A stretch of 64,000 nt of DNA from 40CM-4-69-5 sp036556905 (GCA_036556905.1 DATBIM010000112.1:5340-69339); one strand, 5' to 3'. Positions 24,709-33,082 are shown, counted from the stretch's first letter. Made by a program: numbers and translations. The notes: generated by a model from the sequence alone, not told the origin.

Positions 24709-27675
24709 ATGGCGGCTGAGCGCATCCTGGACGGGCTCAACGAGCGCCAGCGGGATGCCGTGACCCACGACGCCGGGCCCCTGCTGATCGTGGCCGGCGC
24801 CGGCACCGGCAAGACCACCGTCATCACCCGCCGCATCGCCTGGCTGATCGCCCGGCGCCGGGCCCGCCCCGAGGAGATCCTGGCCCTCACCTTCACCGAC
24901 AAGGCGGCGGCCGAGATGGAGGAGCGGGTCGACACGCTGGTGCCCTACGGCTATGCCGACGTGGAGATCTCCACCTTCCATGCCTTCGGCGACCGTATCC
25001 TGCGCGAACACGCCCTGGAGATCGGCCTCACCCCGGACTTCCGGGTGCTCAACCGCGCCGAACAGGTGATCTTCCTCCGCGATCGGCTGTTCGAGCTGCC
25101 GCTCAGCCACTACCGGCCACTGGGCGACCCCACCCGGCACGTCCACGCCCTCATCACGCTGATCAGCCGCTGCAAGGACGAGGACGTCTCACCCGCCGAA
25201 TACCAGGCCTGCGTCGAACGCCTGGCCCGGGAGGCGGCGTCCGCCGCCGACTACGAGGCGGCGCGGGAGCGCGCTGCCCAGCAGCGCGAGCTGGCCGCCA
25301 CCTACGCCAGGTACCAGGAGCTGATGGCCCGCGACGGCTGCGTGGACTTCGGCGATCAGATCGTGCTGGTGCTGCGCCTGCTGCGCTCGCGGCCCTACGT
25401 GCTGAGCGCCTACCAGCGGCGTTTCAAGTATCTCCTGGTCGACGAGTTCCAGGACACGAACCACGCCCAGTTCGAGCTGGTCAAGCTTCTGGCCGCCCGC
25501 CACGGCAACGTGGCCGTCGTCGCGGATGATGACCAGAGCATCTATAAGTGGCGGGGCGCGGCCATCTCCAACGTCCTGGGCTTCCAGGGTATCTATCCCG
25601 AGGCCCGGCAGGTGGTGCTGACCGAGAGCTATCGCTCGCATCAGCCCATCCTCGACGCGGCCTACCGTCTCATTACCCACAACAACCCCGACCGCCTGGA
25701 GGTGCGCAGCGGGATCAGCAAGCACCTCGTCGCCGTCCGCGAGGCGCCCGGCCCGGCGCCCGTGCACCGGCACTACGAGACGGGCACGCAGGAGGCGGAT
25801 GCCGTGGCCGAGCTGATCCGCGACAAGGTCGCGGCCGGCGCCTGGAAGCCCGACGACGTGGCGGTCCTCGTACGCTCCAACGCCGACGCCGACCAGTTCC
25901 TGCGCTCGCTGAACGTCAAGGGCGTGCCCTGGACCTTCTCCGGCAACTCCGGCCTCTATGGCCGCCCGGAGATCCGGCTGCTGATTGCCTTCCTGCGCGC
26001 GCTGGTACACACCGACGAATCGGTGAGCCTGCACTACCTGGCGTCGTCGGATCTCTACGACGTCCCCATCGTGGACCTCACGCGCTGCTCGACCTATGCC
26101 GACCGCCGCCACGTCCACCTGTTCGACGTGCTCCGCCGCACTGCCGAGATCCGTGAGCTCCGCGACGAGGTCAGCGAGGCCGGCCATGCGGCGATTCACC
26201 ACCTGGTCGCCGACCTCGAGCGCTACATGGAGCTGGCCCGCGAGGTGCCGACGGGCGAGGTGCTCTACCAGCTCATCAAGGACTCTGGCTGGCTCACCCG
26301 CATGTACCGGGCGGAGACGGCGCGGGACGTGGCGGAGACGAAGAACATCTCCAAGTTCTTCGACCGCATCCGCTCGGCCTCCCAGGCGCTGCGCTACGAC
26401 AATGTGCGCGAGTTCGTGAAGCACCTGGACGCGCTGATCGAGGCTGGGGAAGACCCCGCCGTGGCCGAGGCCGACGTGGAGACGCCGGCCGTGCGCGTCC
26501 TCACCGTGCACAAGGCCAAGGGGCTGGAGTTCCCCGTGGTGTTCCTGGTCAACCTGGTCCAGGACAAGTTTCCCCTCCGTCGCCGCCGCGATGCGCTGGA
26601 GCTTCCGGTGGAGCTCATGAAGGACGTGCTGCCGACCGGCGACCACCATCAGCAGGAGGAGCGCCGGCTCGCCTACGTCGGCATGACCCGGGCCCGGCGC
26701 GAGCTGTACCTCACCAGCGCCAGCGACTACGGGGGCAGCCGGCAACGCAAGGTGAGCCAGTTCGTCCTGGAGGCGCTCGACCTGCCCCGCGACGCGGCCC
26801 GGCCGTCCAGGGCGCGCGCCGTGGAGGAGATCGAGCGCTTTGGACCGCCCGCCGTCGCCGCCGACGCGGCGCTCGCCCCCCTGGCTCCCGACAGCGAGCT
26901 CCTGATCAGCCACAAGCAGATCGATGACTACCAGACCTGCCCGCTCAAGTACCAGAACGTCCACGTCAAGCGGATCCCGATCCGCCGTCACCACGCGGTC
27001 GCCTACGGCGCCGTCGTGCACAAGGTCGTGGAGTACTACCTGCGGCGCCGCGCCGTCGGCAACTACACGCCGGTGGAGGATCTCCTGGCGGTCTACGAGC
27101 GCGCGTGGGCCGGCGAAGACATCGCGCGGGATCGCCCCGGCGCCAGCGAGCCCGCCGAGGGCTTCCTCACCCGCGAGCACGAAGAGGCCCGCAAGGCGGC
27201 CGGTCGCGAGGCGCTCCGGCGCTTCTGGCACCAGGAGGAGGCGGATGGCATCAAGCCGACCTGGGTGGAACGGGAGTTCGGATTCACCCTGGGGCCCGAT
27301 CGGGTGCGCGGGCGCTACGACCGCGTGGACGAGGACCTGCTGGGCGCGGTAATCATCGACTACAAAACCAGCGACGTCACTCGCCAGAAGGACGCCGACA
27401 GCCGGGTGGCCCGGAATCTCCAGCTCAAGGTGTACGCGCTGGGCTGGCGCGAGATGACGGGCAGCCTGCCCCAGCGGGTGGAGCTCCGCTTCATCGACTC
27501 CAACGTGGTAGGCCGCCACACGCCCACCGCCGACGACATCGAGGAGGCCATCGCCGCGGTCAAGGCGGCGGCCGCCGGTATCCGGGCCCGTCGCTTCGAT
27601 GCCACACCCTCGTGGGGCGCCTGCCGCTCCTGCGCCTACAACCAGATCTGTCCGTTCACCGCCACCCGCGAGTGA
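24709..27675 (+). CDS. UvrD/Rep-family helicase fused to Fe-S PD-(D/E)XK nuclease
   Basis: 988-aa DNA repair enzyme. The N-terminal three quarters is a superfamily 1A helicase: Walker A GAGTGKTT (30-37), LLVDEFQDTNHAQF, DDDQSIYKWRGA and, further on, VRVLTVHKAKGLEF and RLAYVGMTRARREL. The C-terminal part is a RecB/AddB/Cas4-type nuclease with Asp884 and Lys886 in IIDYKTS and four Cys (744, 972, 975, 981) spaced as in the Fe-S clusters of AddB and Cas4. It would unwind and degrade broken DNA. There is no AddB-like partner gene nearby. No separate ribosome site; start set by the TATAGT box and the MAAERILDGLNERQ opening. Confidence 0.9.
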   Translation: MAAERILDGLNERQRDAVTHDAGPLLIVAGAGTGKTTVITRRIAWLIARRRARPEEILALTFTDKAAAEMEERVDTLVPYGYADVEISTFHAFGDRILREHALEIGLTPDFRVLNRAEQVIFLRDRLFELPLSHYRPLGDPTRHVHALITLISRCKDEDVSPAEYQACVERLAREAASAADYEAARERAAQQRELAATYARYQELMARDGCVDFGDQIVLVLRLLRSRPYVLSAYQRRFKYLLVDEFQDTNHAQFELVKLLAARHGNVAVVADDDQSIYKWRGAAISNVLGFQGIYPEARQVVLTESYRSHQPILDAAYRLITHNNPDRLEVRSGISKHLVAVREAPGPAPVHRHYETGTQEADAVAELIRDKVAAGAWKPDDVAVLVRSNADADQFLRSLNVKGVPWTFSGNSGLYGRPEIRLLIAFLRALVHTDESVSLHYLASSDLYDVPIVDLTRCSTYADRRHVHLFDVLRRTAEIRELRDEVSEAGHAAIHHLVADLERYMELAREVPTGEVLYQLIKDSGWLTRMYRAETARDVAETKNISKFFDRIRSASQALRYDNVREFVKHLDALIEAGEDPAVAEADVETPAVRVLTVHKAKGLEFPVVFLVNLVQDKFPLRRRRDALELPVELMKDVLPTGDHHQQEERRLAYVGMTRARRELYLTSASDYGGSRQRKVSQFVLEALDLPRDAARPSRARAVEEIERFGPPAVAADAALAPLAPDSELLISHKQIDDYQTCPLKYQNVHVKRIPIRRHHAVAYGAVVHKVVEYYLRRRAVGNYTPVEDLLAVYERAWAGEDIARDRPGASEPAEGFLTREHEEARKAAGREALRRFWHQEEADGIKPTWVEREFGFTLGPDRVRGRYDRVDEDLLGAVIIDYKTSDVTRQKDADSRVARNLQLKVYALGWREMTGSLPQRVELRFIDSNVVGRHTPTADDIEEAIAAVKAAAAGIRARRFDATPSWGACRSCAYNQICPFTATRE

Positions 27676-27728
27676 TTCCAGAGGGATACACCTTGCCGGT
27701 TGGCCGCGCTGATGGTAGTAATCGCAGC

Positions 27729-28127
27729 GTGAAGGAGGAGCTGGGAGCGTTCCGGGAGGAAGTTCGAAGTGCCTTCGCCGAGGTACGGCAGCAGTTTGCT
27801 GACGTACGGCAGCAGTTCGCCGAGGTGCATGAGCAGTTCGCCGAGGTGCATGAGCAGTTCGCCGACGTGCATCAGCAGTTCGCCGACGTGCACCGCCGGA
27901 TTGATGCCGTGGACGAGCGCGCACGCCATCAAGGCATCCTCCTTGAAGCCGTCCGTGACGACGTCCGCCTGGTCGCCGAGGCCCACGGGGTGTTGGGGGA
28001 ACGGCTCGACCGTCATCAGCGGGACAATGATGCGGCTCACCAGGAGATCCTTGCACTCCTCCGCAGCTCGTACCGCGATCTCGACGGTCGGATGACTCGC
28101 CTGGAGGCCCAGCGCGGGCAGGGGTGA
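27729..28127 (+). CDS. Heptad-repeat coiled-coil protein
   Basis: 132-aa protein of unknown function dominated by coiled coil. Residues 16-57 are six heptads of the form F-A-D/E-V-R/H-x-Q, encoded by a 21-bp tandem repeat, followed by more amphipathic helix (RRIDAVDERARHQGILLEAV...HQRDNDAAHQEILALL). No signal peptide or membrane segment. GTG 27729 is taken as start, with a TAGTAA box 7 nt before it; no Shine-Dalgarno. It should form a trimer or dimer rod and may tether or scaffold. It follows the helicase gene by 53 nt but need not be functionally linked. Confidence 0.6.
   Translation: MKEELGAFREEVRSAFAEVRQQFADVRQQFAEVHEQFAEVHEQFADVHQQFADVHRRIDAVDERARHQGILLEAVRDDVRLVAEAHGVLGERLDRHQRDNDAAHQEILALLRSSYRDLDGRMTRLEAQRGQG
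27774..27899 (+). repeat. 21-bp in-frame tandem repeat, six units
   Basis: Six consecutive 21-bp units beginning TTCGCCGA (27774, 27795, 27816, 27837, 27858, 27879). Units 3 and 4 are identical, and the others differ at a few positions. Each encodes one heptad of the coiled-coil protein, so unit gain or loss would change rod length without a frameshift. Confidence 0.9.
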
Positions 28128-28146
28128 GCGGGATCGAGGATCTGCA

Positions 28147-28959
28147 GTGACCAGCCACGCCGGGCCTCCGCCGGACGCTGACCGACCGCCGGTCCCCGAG
28201 CCCACCTTTGCCGAGCGGGCGCGGACGCTGGCGGCCCAGGTCGGCGCGGGCACGCTGGCCACGCTTTCGCGCAAGCATCCCGGGCATCCGTTCGCCTCGC
28301 TCATGCCCTACGCGCTCGATGGGGACGGCCAGCCGCTGCTCCTGATATCCACGATGGCCGTCCACACCCAGAATCTCGCGACCGACCCACGGGCGAGCCT
28401 GCTGCTCACCCAGCCCGACGTCTCCGGCGAGCCGCTGGCCGGAGGACGGGTGACGCTGATGGGCGAGGCCCGAGCTGTCGGGGGCGACGAGACGGCGGCG
28501 GCGCGCGGCGCCTACCTGGCCCGCCACCGGATGGCGGAATCCTGGGTGGACTTCGGTGACTTCGCCTTCTGGCGGCTCGAGGTGCTCGACGTCTACTTCG
28601 TGGGTGGGTTCGCGGCGATGGGTTGGGTGGACGCAGCCGAGTATCGGGCGGCGCGTCCCGATCCGCTGGCCGACGTGGCGGCCGGGATCGTCGAGCACAT
28701 GAACCGCGACCACCCCGACGTCTTGCCGCTCTACGCCAACTTCTTCGCAGGCGTCCAATCGGACGAGGCGAGCATGACGTCGGTGGATCGGCTGGGCTTC
28801 AAGCTCCGCCTGCGCCGCGGTCCCCGGCGCTGGAGCGCGCGGGTGCCCTTCCCCCGGGAGGTCACCACGGCGGCCGAGGCCCGCGCCATGCTGATCGAGA
28901 TGCTGGGGCAGGCCCGCGGCTCCTCGAGGCCGGACGGCCACGGGCCCGCCCGTTCTTGA
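28147..28959 (+). CDS. HugZ-like split-barrel protein with DUF2470 domain
   Basis: 270-aa protein. Residues about 20-160 form a PNPOx-like split barrel (GTLATLSRKHPGHPFASLMPYALD, LISTMAVHTQNLATDPRASLLL), and about 170-250 a DUF2470 domain (IVEHMNRDHPDVLPLYANFF...GFKLRL). This two-domain layout is that of HugZ/HutZ haem-utilisation proteins and related FMN/haem binders. The proline-rich first 20 residues are poorly conserved. GTG start 28147, GAGGAT upstream. A haem role is known for some relatives; here the context (EthD and TcuA-like genes) does not prove it. Confidence 0.8.
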   Translation: MTSHAGPPPDADRPPVPEPTFAERARTLAAQVGAGTLATLSRKHPGHPFASLMPYALDGDGQPLLLISTMAVHTQNLATDPRASLLLTQPDVSGEPLAGGRVTLMGEARAVGGDETAAARGAYLARHRMAESWVDFGDFAFWRLEVLDVYFVGGFAAMGWVDAAEYRAARPDPLADVAAGIVEHMNRDHPDVLPLYANFFAGVQSDEASMTSVDRLGFKLRLRRGPRRWSARVPFPREVTTAAEARAMLIEMLGQARGSSRPDGHGPARS

Positions 28960-29020
28960 CAGGCTCGCCCCGTCCGCTTAGCGTACGCCTCACCGACCGA
29001 ACCCCGCCGAGGAGGCCGCC

Positions 29021-29335
29021 ATGATCCGGATCAGCGTGCTCTACCCCAACGAAGCGGGCAAGAAGTTCGACCACGCCTACTACAAGGACAAGCATATGCC
29101 GCTGGTGGCCCAGCGGCTCAAGCCGTTCGGTCTGATCCGGTACGAGGTGGACAAAGGAGTGGCCGGGGGGACTCCCGGCGCCCCCGCTCCATTCGTGGGG
29201 GCCTGTCACATCTACTTCAACACGCTGGGCGAGTTCCAGAAAGGCATGGGTCAGCACGGCAAGGAGCTCATGGCCGACATTGCGAACTACACGAACATCC
29301 CGGCGCAGATCCAGATCAGCGAGATCGTGAGCTAA
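29021..29335 (+). CDS. EthD family protein
   Basis: 104-aa ferredoxin-like (dimeric alpha/beta barrel) protein of the EthD family. Hallmarks are IRISVLYPNEAGKKFDHAYY, DKHMPLVAQRL and the C-terminal IPAQIQISEIV. Family members assist oxygenases or act as small isomerases and decarboxylases; the exact reaction is unknown. GAGGAGG precedes the ATG by 5 nt. Its stop is followed after one base by the start of the TcuA-like dehydrogenase gene, so the two are translated together and are likely to act on one pathway. Confidence 0.82.
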   Translation: MIRISVLYPNEAGKKFDHAYYKDKHMPLVAQRLKPFGLIRYEVDKGVAGGTPGAPAPFVGACHIYFNTLGEFQKGMGQHGKELMADIANYTNIPAQIQISEIVS

Positions 29336-29336
29336 C

Positions 29337-30821
29337 GTGGCCCGGGCTGCCGACGTCGTCGTGGTGGGCGGCGGCAACGCCGCGCTGTGCGCGGCGCTGT
29401 CCGCCCGCGAGCACGGAGCTCGCGTGCTCGTGCTGGAAAAGGCCCCCGAGGCCTGGCGGGGTGGCAACTCGTTCTTCACGGCCGGGGGCTTCCGTTTCGC
29501 CTTCAAGTCCTTCGAGGAGCTGCGCTCGCTCGTCGGTGACCTGTCCGACCAGGAAGTCGCCTCGATGGAAGTGGACCCCTACACGGAGGACGCCTACTAC
29601 GACGATCTGATGCGGGTGACCGAGGACTGCGCCGACGCGGACCTGGGCCTCACCCTGGTGCGGCAGTCGCTGCCCACGGTCCGCTGGATGCGCGACCTCG
29701 GCATCCGTTGGATCCCCATGTTCGGGCGTCAGGCCTTCAAGGTGGGCAATCGCTTCCGGTTCTGGGGGGGCCTGGTGCTGGAGGCGGTGGGCGGGGGCGC
29801 CGGGCTCATCGACATGGAATACGCCGCCGCCGCCAAAGCCGGCATCGACGTACGGTTCGAGGCCAAGGCGACGCGGCTCGTCACCGACGACCGCGGCAGC
29901 GTCACCGGTGTGGTCGTGCGCACGCCGCAAGGCAGCGAGACGATCGCCGCTCGCGCGGTGGTCCTGGCCGCCGGGGGCTTCGAGGCCAACGCCGAGATGC
30001 GGACGCGGTATTTGGGCCCGAACTGGGAGCTGGCCCGGGTGCGGGGCACCCCCTACAACACCGGCGATGCGATCCGCATGGCGCTCGACGCCAACGCCGT
30101 CCCCTGGGGCCACTGGAGCGGGTGCCATGCCGTGCAGTGGGATCTCAACGCGCCCTGGCACGGCGACCGCAAGGTGGGCGACAATTTCCAGAAGCACTCC
30201 TACCCCCTGGGGATCATCGTCAACCTGCGCGGCGAGCGGTTCGTGGATGAGGGCGCCGACTTCCGGAACTACACCTACGTGAAATACGGCCGCGCCGTCA
30301 TCCAGCAGCCCCGCCGCGCCGCGTTCCAGATCTTCGACCAGAAAGTGGTGGCCCTGCTCCGCGAGGAGTACCGGATCCGCGAAGTGACGAAGGCCGAGGA
30401 TTCCACGCTGGAAGGGTTGGCCCGGAAGCTCGAGATCGACGTCGAGGGATTCGTGCGCACCGTCCGGGCCTTCAACGCCGCCGTGCAGCCCGGAGACTTC
30501 AACCCGGCCATCAAGGACGGCAAGGCCACCCGGGGCCTCACACCCCCGAAGTCGAACTGGGCGCTACCGCTGGACAGTCCACCCTTCGTCGGCTACGCGG
30601 TGACCACCGGCATCACCTTCACGTTCGGGGGGCTCCGGATCGGCAGCGAGGCCCAGGTCATCGACTGTGAAGAGCGCCCGATTCCCGGTCTGTTCGCGGC
30701 CGGTGAGCTGGTGGGAGGCCTCTTCTACCACAACTATCCGGGTGGGGCCGGGCTCATGTCCGGCGCTGTCTTCGGACGCCTGGCCGGCCGGTCCGCCGCG
30801 CGCGCAGCAGTAGGAAGCTAA
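29337..30821 (+). CDS. tcuA: FAD-dependent tricarballylate dehydrogenase-like protein (TcuA type)
   Basis: 494-aa flavoprotein of the fumarate reductase/succinate dehydrogenase flavoprotein group. The dinucleotide fold VVVGGGNAALCAALSAREHGARVLVLEKA is at the N-terminus, with the FAD/active-site blocks RGGNSFFTAGGFRF, YNTGDAIRMAL, TFGGLRIGSEAQV and GGAGLMSGAVFGR. TcuA oxidises tricarballylate to cis-aconitate; the overall similarity is to that enzyme, but the substrate here may differ. No TcuB (Fe-S/haem electron-transfer protein) gene is adjacent; the companion is the EthD-like protein. GTG start one base after the EthD stop. Confidence 0.82.
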   Translation: MARAADVVVVGGGNAALCAALSAREHGARVLVLEKAPEAWRGGNSFFTAGGFRFAFKSFEELRSLVGDLSDQEVASMEVDPYTEDAYYDDLMRVTEDCADADLGLTLVRQSLPTVRWMRDLGIRWIPMFGRQAFKVGNRFRFWGGLVLEAVGGGAGLIDMEYAAAAKAGIDVRFEAKATRLVTDDRGSVTGVVVRTPQGSETIAARAVVLAAGGFEANAEMRTRYLGPNWELARVRGTPYNTGDAIRMALDANAVPWGHWSGCHAVQWDLNAPWHGDRKVGDNFQKHSYPLGIIVNLRGERFVDEGADFRNYTYVKYGRAVIQQPRRAAFQIFDQKVVALLREEYRIREVTKAEDSTLEGLARKLEIDVEGFVRTVRAFNAAVQPGDFNPAIKDGKATRGLTPPKSNWALPLDSPPFVGYAVTTGITFTFGGLRIGSEAQVIDCEERPIPGLFAAGELVGGLFYHNYPGGAGLMSGAVFGRLAGRSAARAAVGS

Positions 30822-30844
30822 TCTTGTGACGGTACGATGGTCAC

Positions 30845-30893
30845 GCCTCACGTGAATGGGGGAGGTCTGGAGGGGGCAGTCTCTGCCCCCACC
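30845..30893. repeat. Hairpin repeat between convergent genes (copy 2, inverted)
   Basis: Bases 30851-30877 are the exact reverse complement of 12068-12094 (27 bp), with partial similarity beyond. A perfect 7-bp stem (30872-30878 with 30884-30890) closes a GTCTC loop. As with copy 1, it lies between two convergent genes. Confidence 0.75.
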
Positions 30894-30903
30894 AGCTCGA
30901 TAG

Positions 30904-31305
30904 TCAGGCGCAGACCCGGCGCACTGCGTTCATCGCGGCCAGCAGGGCGTGGCGGACGTTCTCGCGATTCACCTCCGCCTCGGCCAGCAGCACGATGAAG
31001 CCCACCGCCGTGCCGCACAGGAATACGGTTCCCTCGCCCGCCGCCACATGGGCCATCAGGAAAGCACCGCGCCGGACTCGAGGGGCCCGGAGCTCGAGAT
31101 CACGGCCCAGCGTGATGGCCAGGGCTGCCAGGGGCTCGACGGCGATCTCACGGGGCAGGCGAGCGGCCATGACGCGTCCGTCGGGCGCGACCACGAGGCC
31201 CCCCTTGATGTGCTCGAGGCGCGTCAGGTCAATGAGCACCAGCTCCAGATCTAAATTCGGCCTCGGCTCGACGGCCACGTTTGCCGCACTGGGGGGTGGG
31301 GTCAT
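30904..31305 (-). CDS. Roadblock/LC7-domain protein
   Basis: 133-aa protein with a single roadblock/LC7 fold: IKGGLVVAPDGRVMAARLP opening strand and helix, then AAGEGTVFLCGTAVGFIVLLAEAEVN. Such proteins (MglB in Myxococcus is one) usually bind and regulate small Ras-like GTPases or act as scaffolds. No MglA-like GTPase gene is next to it, so it is an orphan here. The ATG at 31305 has no clear ribosome site; the upstream 116 nt is relatively AT-rich and probably holds its promoter. Function unknown beyond the fold. Confidence 0.75.
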   Translation of the reverse strand: MTPPPSAANVAVEPRPNLDLELVLIDLTRLEHIKGGLVVAPDGRVMAARLPREIAVEPLAALAITLGRDLELRAPRVRRGAFLMAHVAAGEGTVFLCGTAVGFIVLLAEAEVNRENVRHALLAAMNAVRRVCA

Positions 31306-31493
31306 GACGCGGTCGGGGTGAGCGACATTCTGCTATGCCTTATTCAATTTCCCGGCCAAACGACGCCTTCGCGCGAAACGGCGGGAGGGCGGCACGTTCG
31401 CGGTGATGTTGCCGGCCCCACATGACAGCGTGTCATGCCCTGCTGTCACTTTTTGAGTCCGGAACGCCGTGCCAGCCGTATGCTTGCTTCGCC

Positions 31494-31685
31494 GTGGATG
31501 CTCGCCGACCCGATCCCACGCTCGCGGTCGACCTGGCCTACCTCGGTGGCGCGATCGAGCGCTGGGCCGGCGACCTTGCGATGACCGAGGAACCCGCCCG
31601 CTTCGTCGTGGCCCTGGAGTCCATGGCCCCCACGCTGGAGCCGCCGCCGGCCACGGACCCAGGCGAGCCCGAGCCGTCGCGATGA
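31494..31685 (+). CDS. Small protein preceding amidase, possible AtzG/GatC-like partner
   Basis: 63-aa protein (VDARRPDPTLAVDLAYLGGAIERWAGDLAMTEEPARF...) whose stop overlaps the amidase start (ATGA). GTG 31494 is chosen because TATGCT (31479-31484) lies 9 nt upstream with no ribosome site; ATG 31422 would give an extra 24 residues with a Cys-rich, unconvincing start. Some amidases (AtzE with AtzG; GatA with GatC) need a small helical partner encoded just upstream, and the WAGDLAMTEEPARF stretch is reminiscent of these. That role is inference; I do not recognise the family with certainty. Confidence 0.5.
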   Translation: MDARRPDPTLAVDLAYLGGAIERWAGDLAMTEEPARFVVALESMAPTLEPPPATDPGEPEPSR

Positions 31686-33082
31686 GGGACTGGACCTTGG
31701 AAGCACAGAGCGCCGCGCTGCAGACGCGACGGGTCTCGTCGCTGGAGCTGGTGGAAGCATGCCTGGCCCGGATCGCGCGCCTCGATCCAGGGTTGCGCGC
31801 GTTCATCACCGTTGACGCCGAGGGCGCGCGGGCTACGGCCAAGGAGCGGGACGCGGAGCTGGCGGCGGGCCGCAGGCGGGGTCCCTTCCACGGCTTGCCA
31901 CTGGCCTACAAGGACCTCTGCGCCATCGCCGGGCTGCCAACCTCCTGCGGTACGCGCACGCCGGAGTACTTCATCGCCGAGCGCGAGTGCACGGCAGTCG
32001 TGCGGTTGCGGGCGGCTGGCGCGGTGACCCTCGGCAAGCTGAGCATGTCCGAGCTCGCCCTGGGGCCCTTCGGGGACAACGCCCACCACGGGAACGTGCA
32101 GAACCCCTGGCGGTCCGGCCACTGCTCGGGGGGGTCGAGCAGTGGCTCGGGCGCCGCCGTGGCGGCAGGACTGGCGCTGGCCGCGCTGGGCACCGACACC
32201 GGCGGGTCGATCCGGCTGCCGGCCGCCGCCTGTGGCATCGTCGGACTCAAGCCCACCTACGGGCGGGTCAGCCGTGCCGGCGCGATGGCGCTGTCCTGGT
32301 CCAACGACCACTTCGGGCCGATGACCGGCACCGTCCGCGATACCGCCCTCGTGCTGGGCGTGATTGCCGGTCATGACCCCGAGGACAGCACGTCGAGCCG
32401 GCGTCCGGTGCCGGACTACCTCGCGGCCGTCGATGGAGGCATCGCCGGCCTGCGACTGGGCATGCCCGAGAACTACTTCTTCGAGGATGTCGCGGATGGG
32501 ATCGCCGCCGCTGTGGAAGACGCCGGGCGGCGGCTGGCGGCGGGGGGTGCGCATCTGGTCCGCCTGCGGGTGCCCGATCCCGGGCCGATCACCGACGTGA
32601 CCGGCCTCGTCAGCCGCGCCGAGAGCGCCGCCATCCACGCGAGGATCCTTAAGGAACGCCCCCACGAGCTGCAGCCGGCGGTCCGGGCCCGGCTGGAGGT
32701 GGGTCTTCAAATCTCGGCATACGACTACCTCCAGGCCCTCCGCCTCCGGGCCCGGATGGCCCGCCACTTCGTGCGCGAGGTGTTTTCCGAGGTTGACGTC
32801 CTCCTGATGCCGACGATTCCCGAGCCGGCCCCCCGGCTGGCCGACGTCACGTCGGCTCCGGTGGGCGCCGTCATCGCCAGCATGGCGCGGTTCTCGCGCC
32901 TCACCCGGCCATTCAATGGCCTGGGGTTGCCGGCGCTCTCGGTGCCCTGCGGGCTGTCCCCTGAGAGATTGCCCCTCGGTCTGCAGATCGTGGGGCGCCC
33001 GTTCGACGAGGCGACCGTGCTCCGGGTAGGCTGCGCCTGGGAGCAGGCTGTCGGCGGCTTTCCCCGCCCCGCGCTGGGCTAG
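31682..33082 (+). CDS. Amidase (amidase-signature family)
   Basis: 466-aa amidase-signature enzyme hydrolysing an amide, carbamate or related C-N bond in the cytoplasm. The Ser-cisSer-Lys triad is in place: Lys in LAYKDLC, cis-Ser in CSGGSSSGSGAAVAAG and nucleophilic Ser in DTGGSIRLPA. Length and motifs match GatA/AtzE-like enzymes, but no GatB is present, so a tRNA amidotransferase role is unlikely. ATG 31682 overlaps the stop of the small upstream gene, arguing that the two products form a complex. Substrate unknown. Confidence 0.88.
   Translation: MRDWTLEAQSAALQTRRVSSLELVEACLARIARLDPGLRAFITVDAEGARATAKERDAELAAGRRRGPFHGLPLAYKDLCAIAGLPTSCGTRTPEYFIAERECTAVVRLRAAGAVTLGKLSMSELALGPFGDNAHHGNVQNPWRSGHCSGGSSSGSGAAVAAGLALAALGTDTGGSIRLPAAACGIVGLKPTYGRVSRAGAMALSWSNDHFGPMTGTVRDTALVLGVIAGHDPEDSTSSRRPVPDYLAAVDGGIAGLRLGMPENYFFEDVADGIAAAVEDAGRRLAAGGAHLVRLRVPDPGPITDVTGLVSRAESAAIHARILKERPHELQPAVRARLEVGLQISAYDYLQALRLRARMARHFVREVFSEVDVLLMPTIPEPAPRLADVTSAPVGAVIASMARFSRLTRPFNGLGLPALSVPCGLSPERLPLGLQIVGRPFDEATVLRVGCAWEQAVGGFPRPALG

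Noticed and set aside
27774..27899. Short tandem repeats as a CRISPR array
   Set aside because: 21-bp units are contiguous with no spacers and are in frame, encoding heptads of a coiled coil.
25189..28941. Very long open frame on the minus strand opposite the helicase gene
   Set aside because: GC-rich codon bias keeps the antisense frame open. It has no recognisable domains, is Arg/His/Gly-rich and opposes a gene with clear helicase and nuclease motifs.
31682..33082. GatA of the tRNA amidotransferase
   Set aside because: No gatB or clear gatC adjoins it, and the surrounding genes are unrelated to translation; a general amidase is safer.
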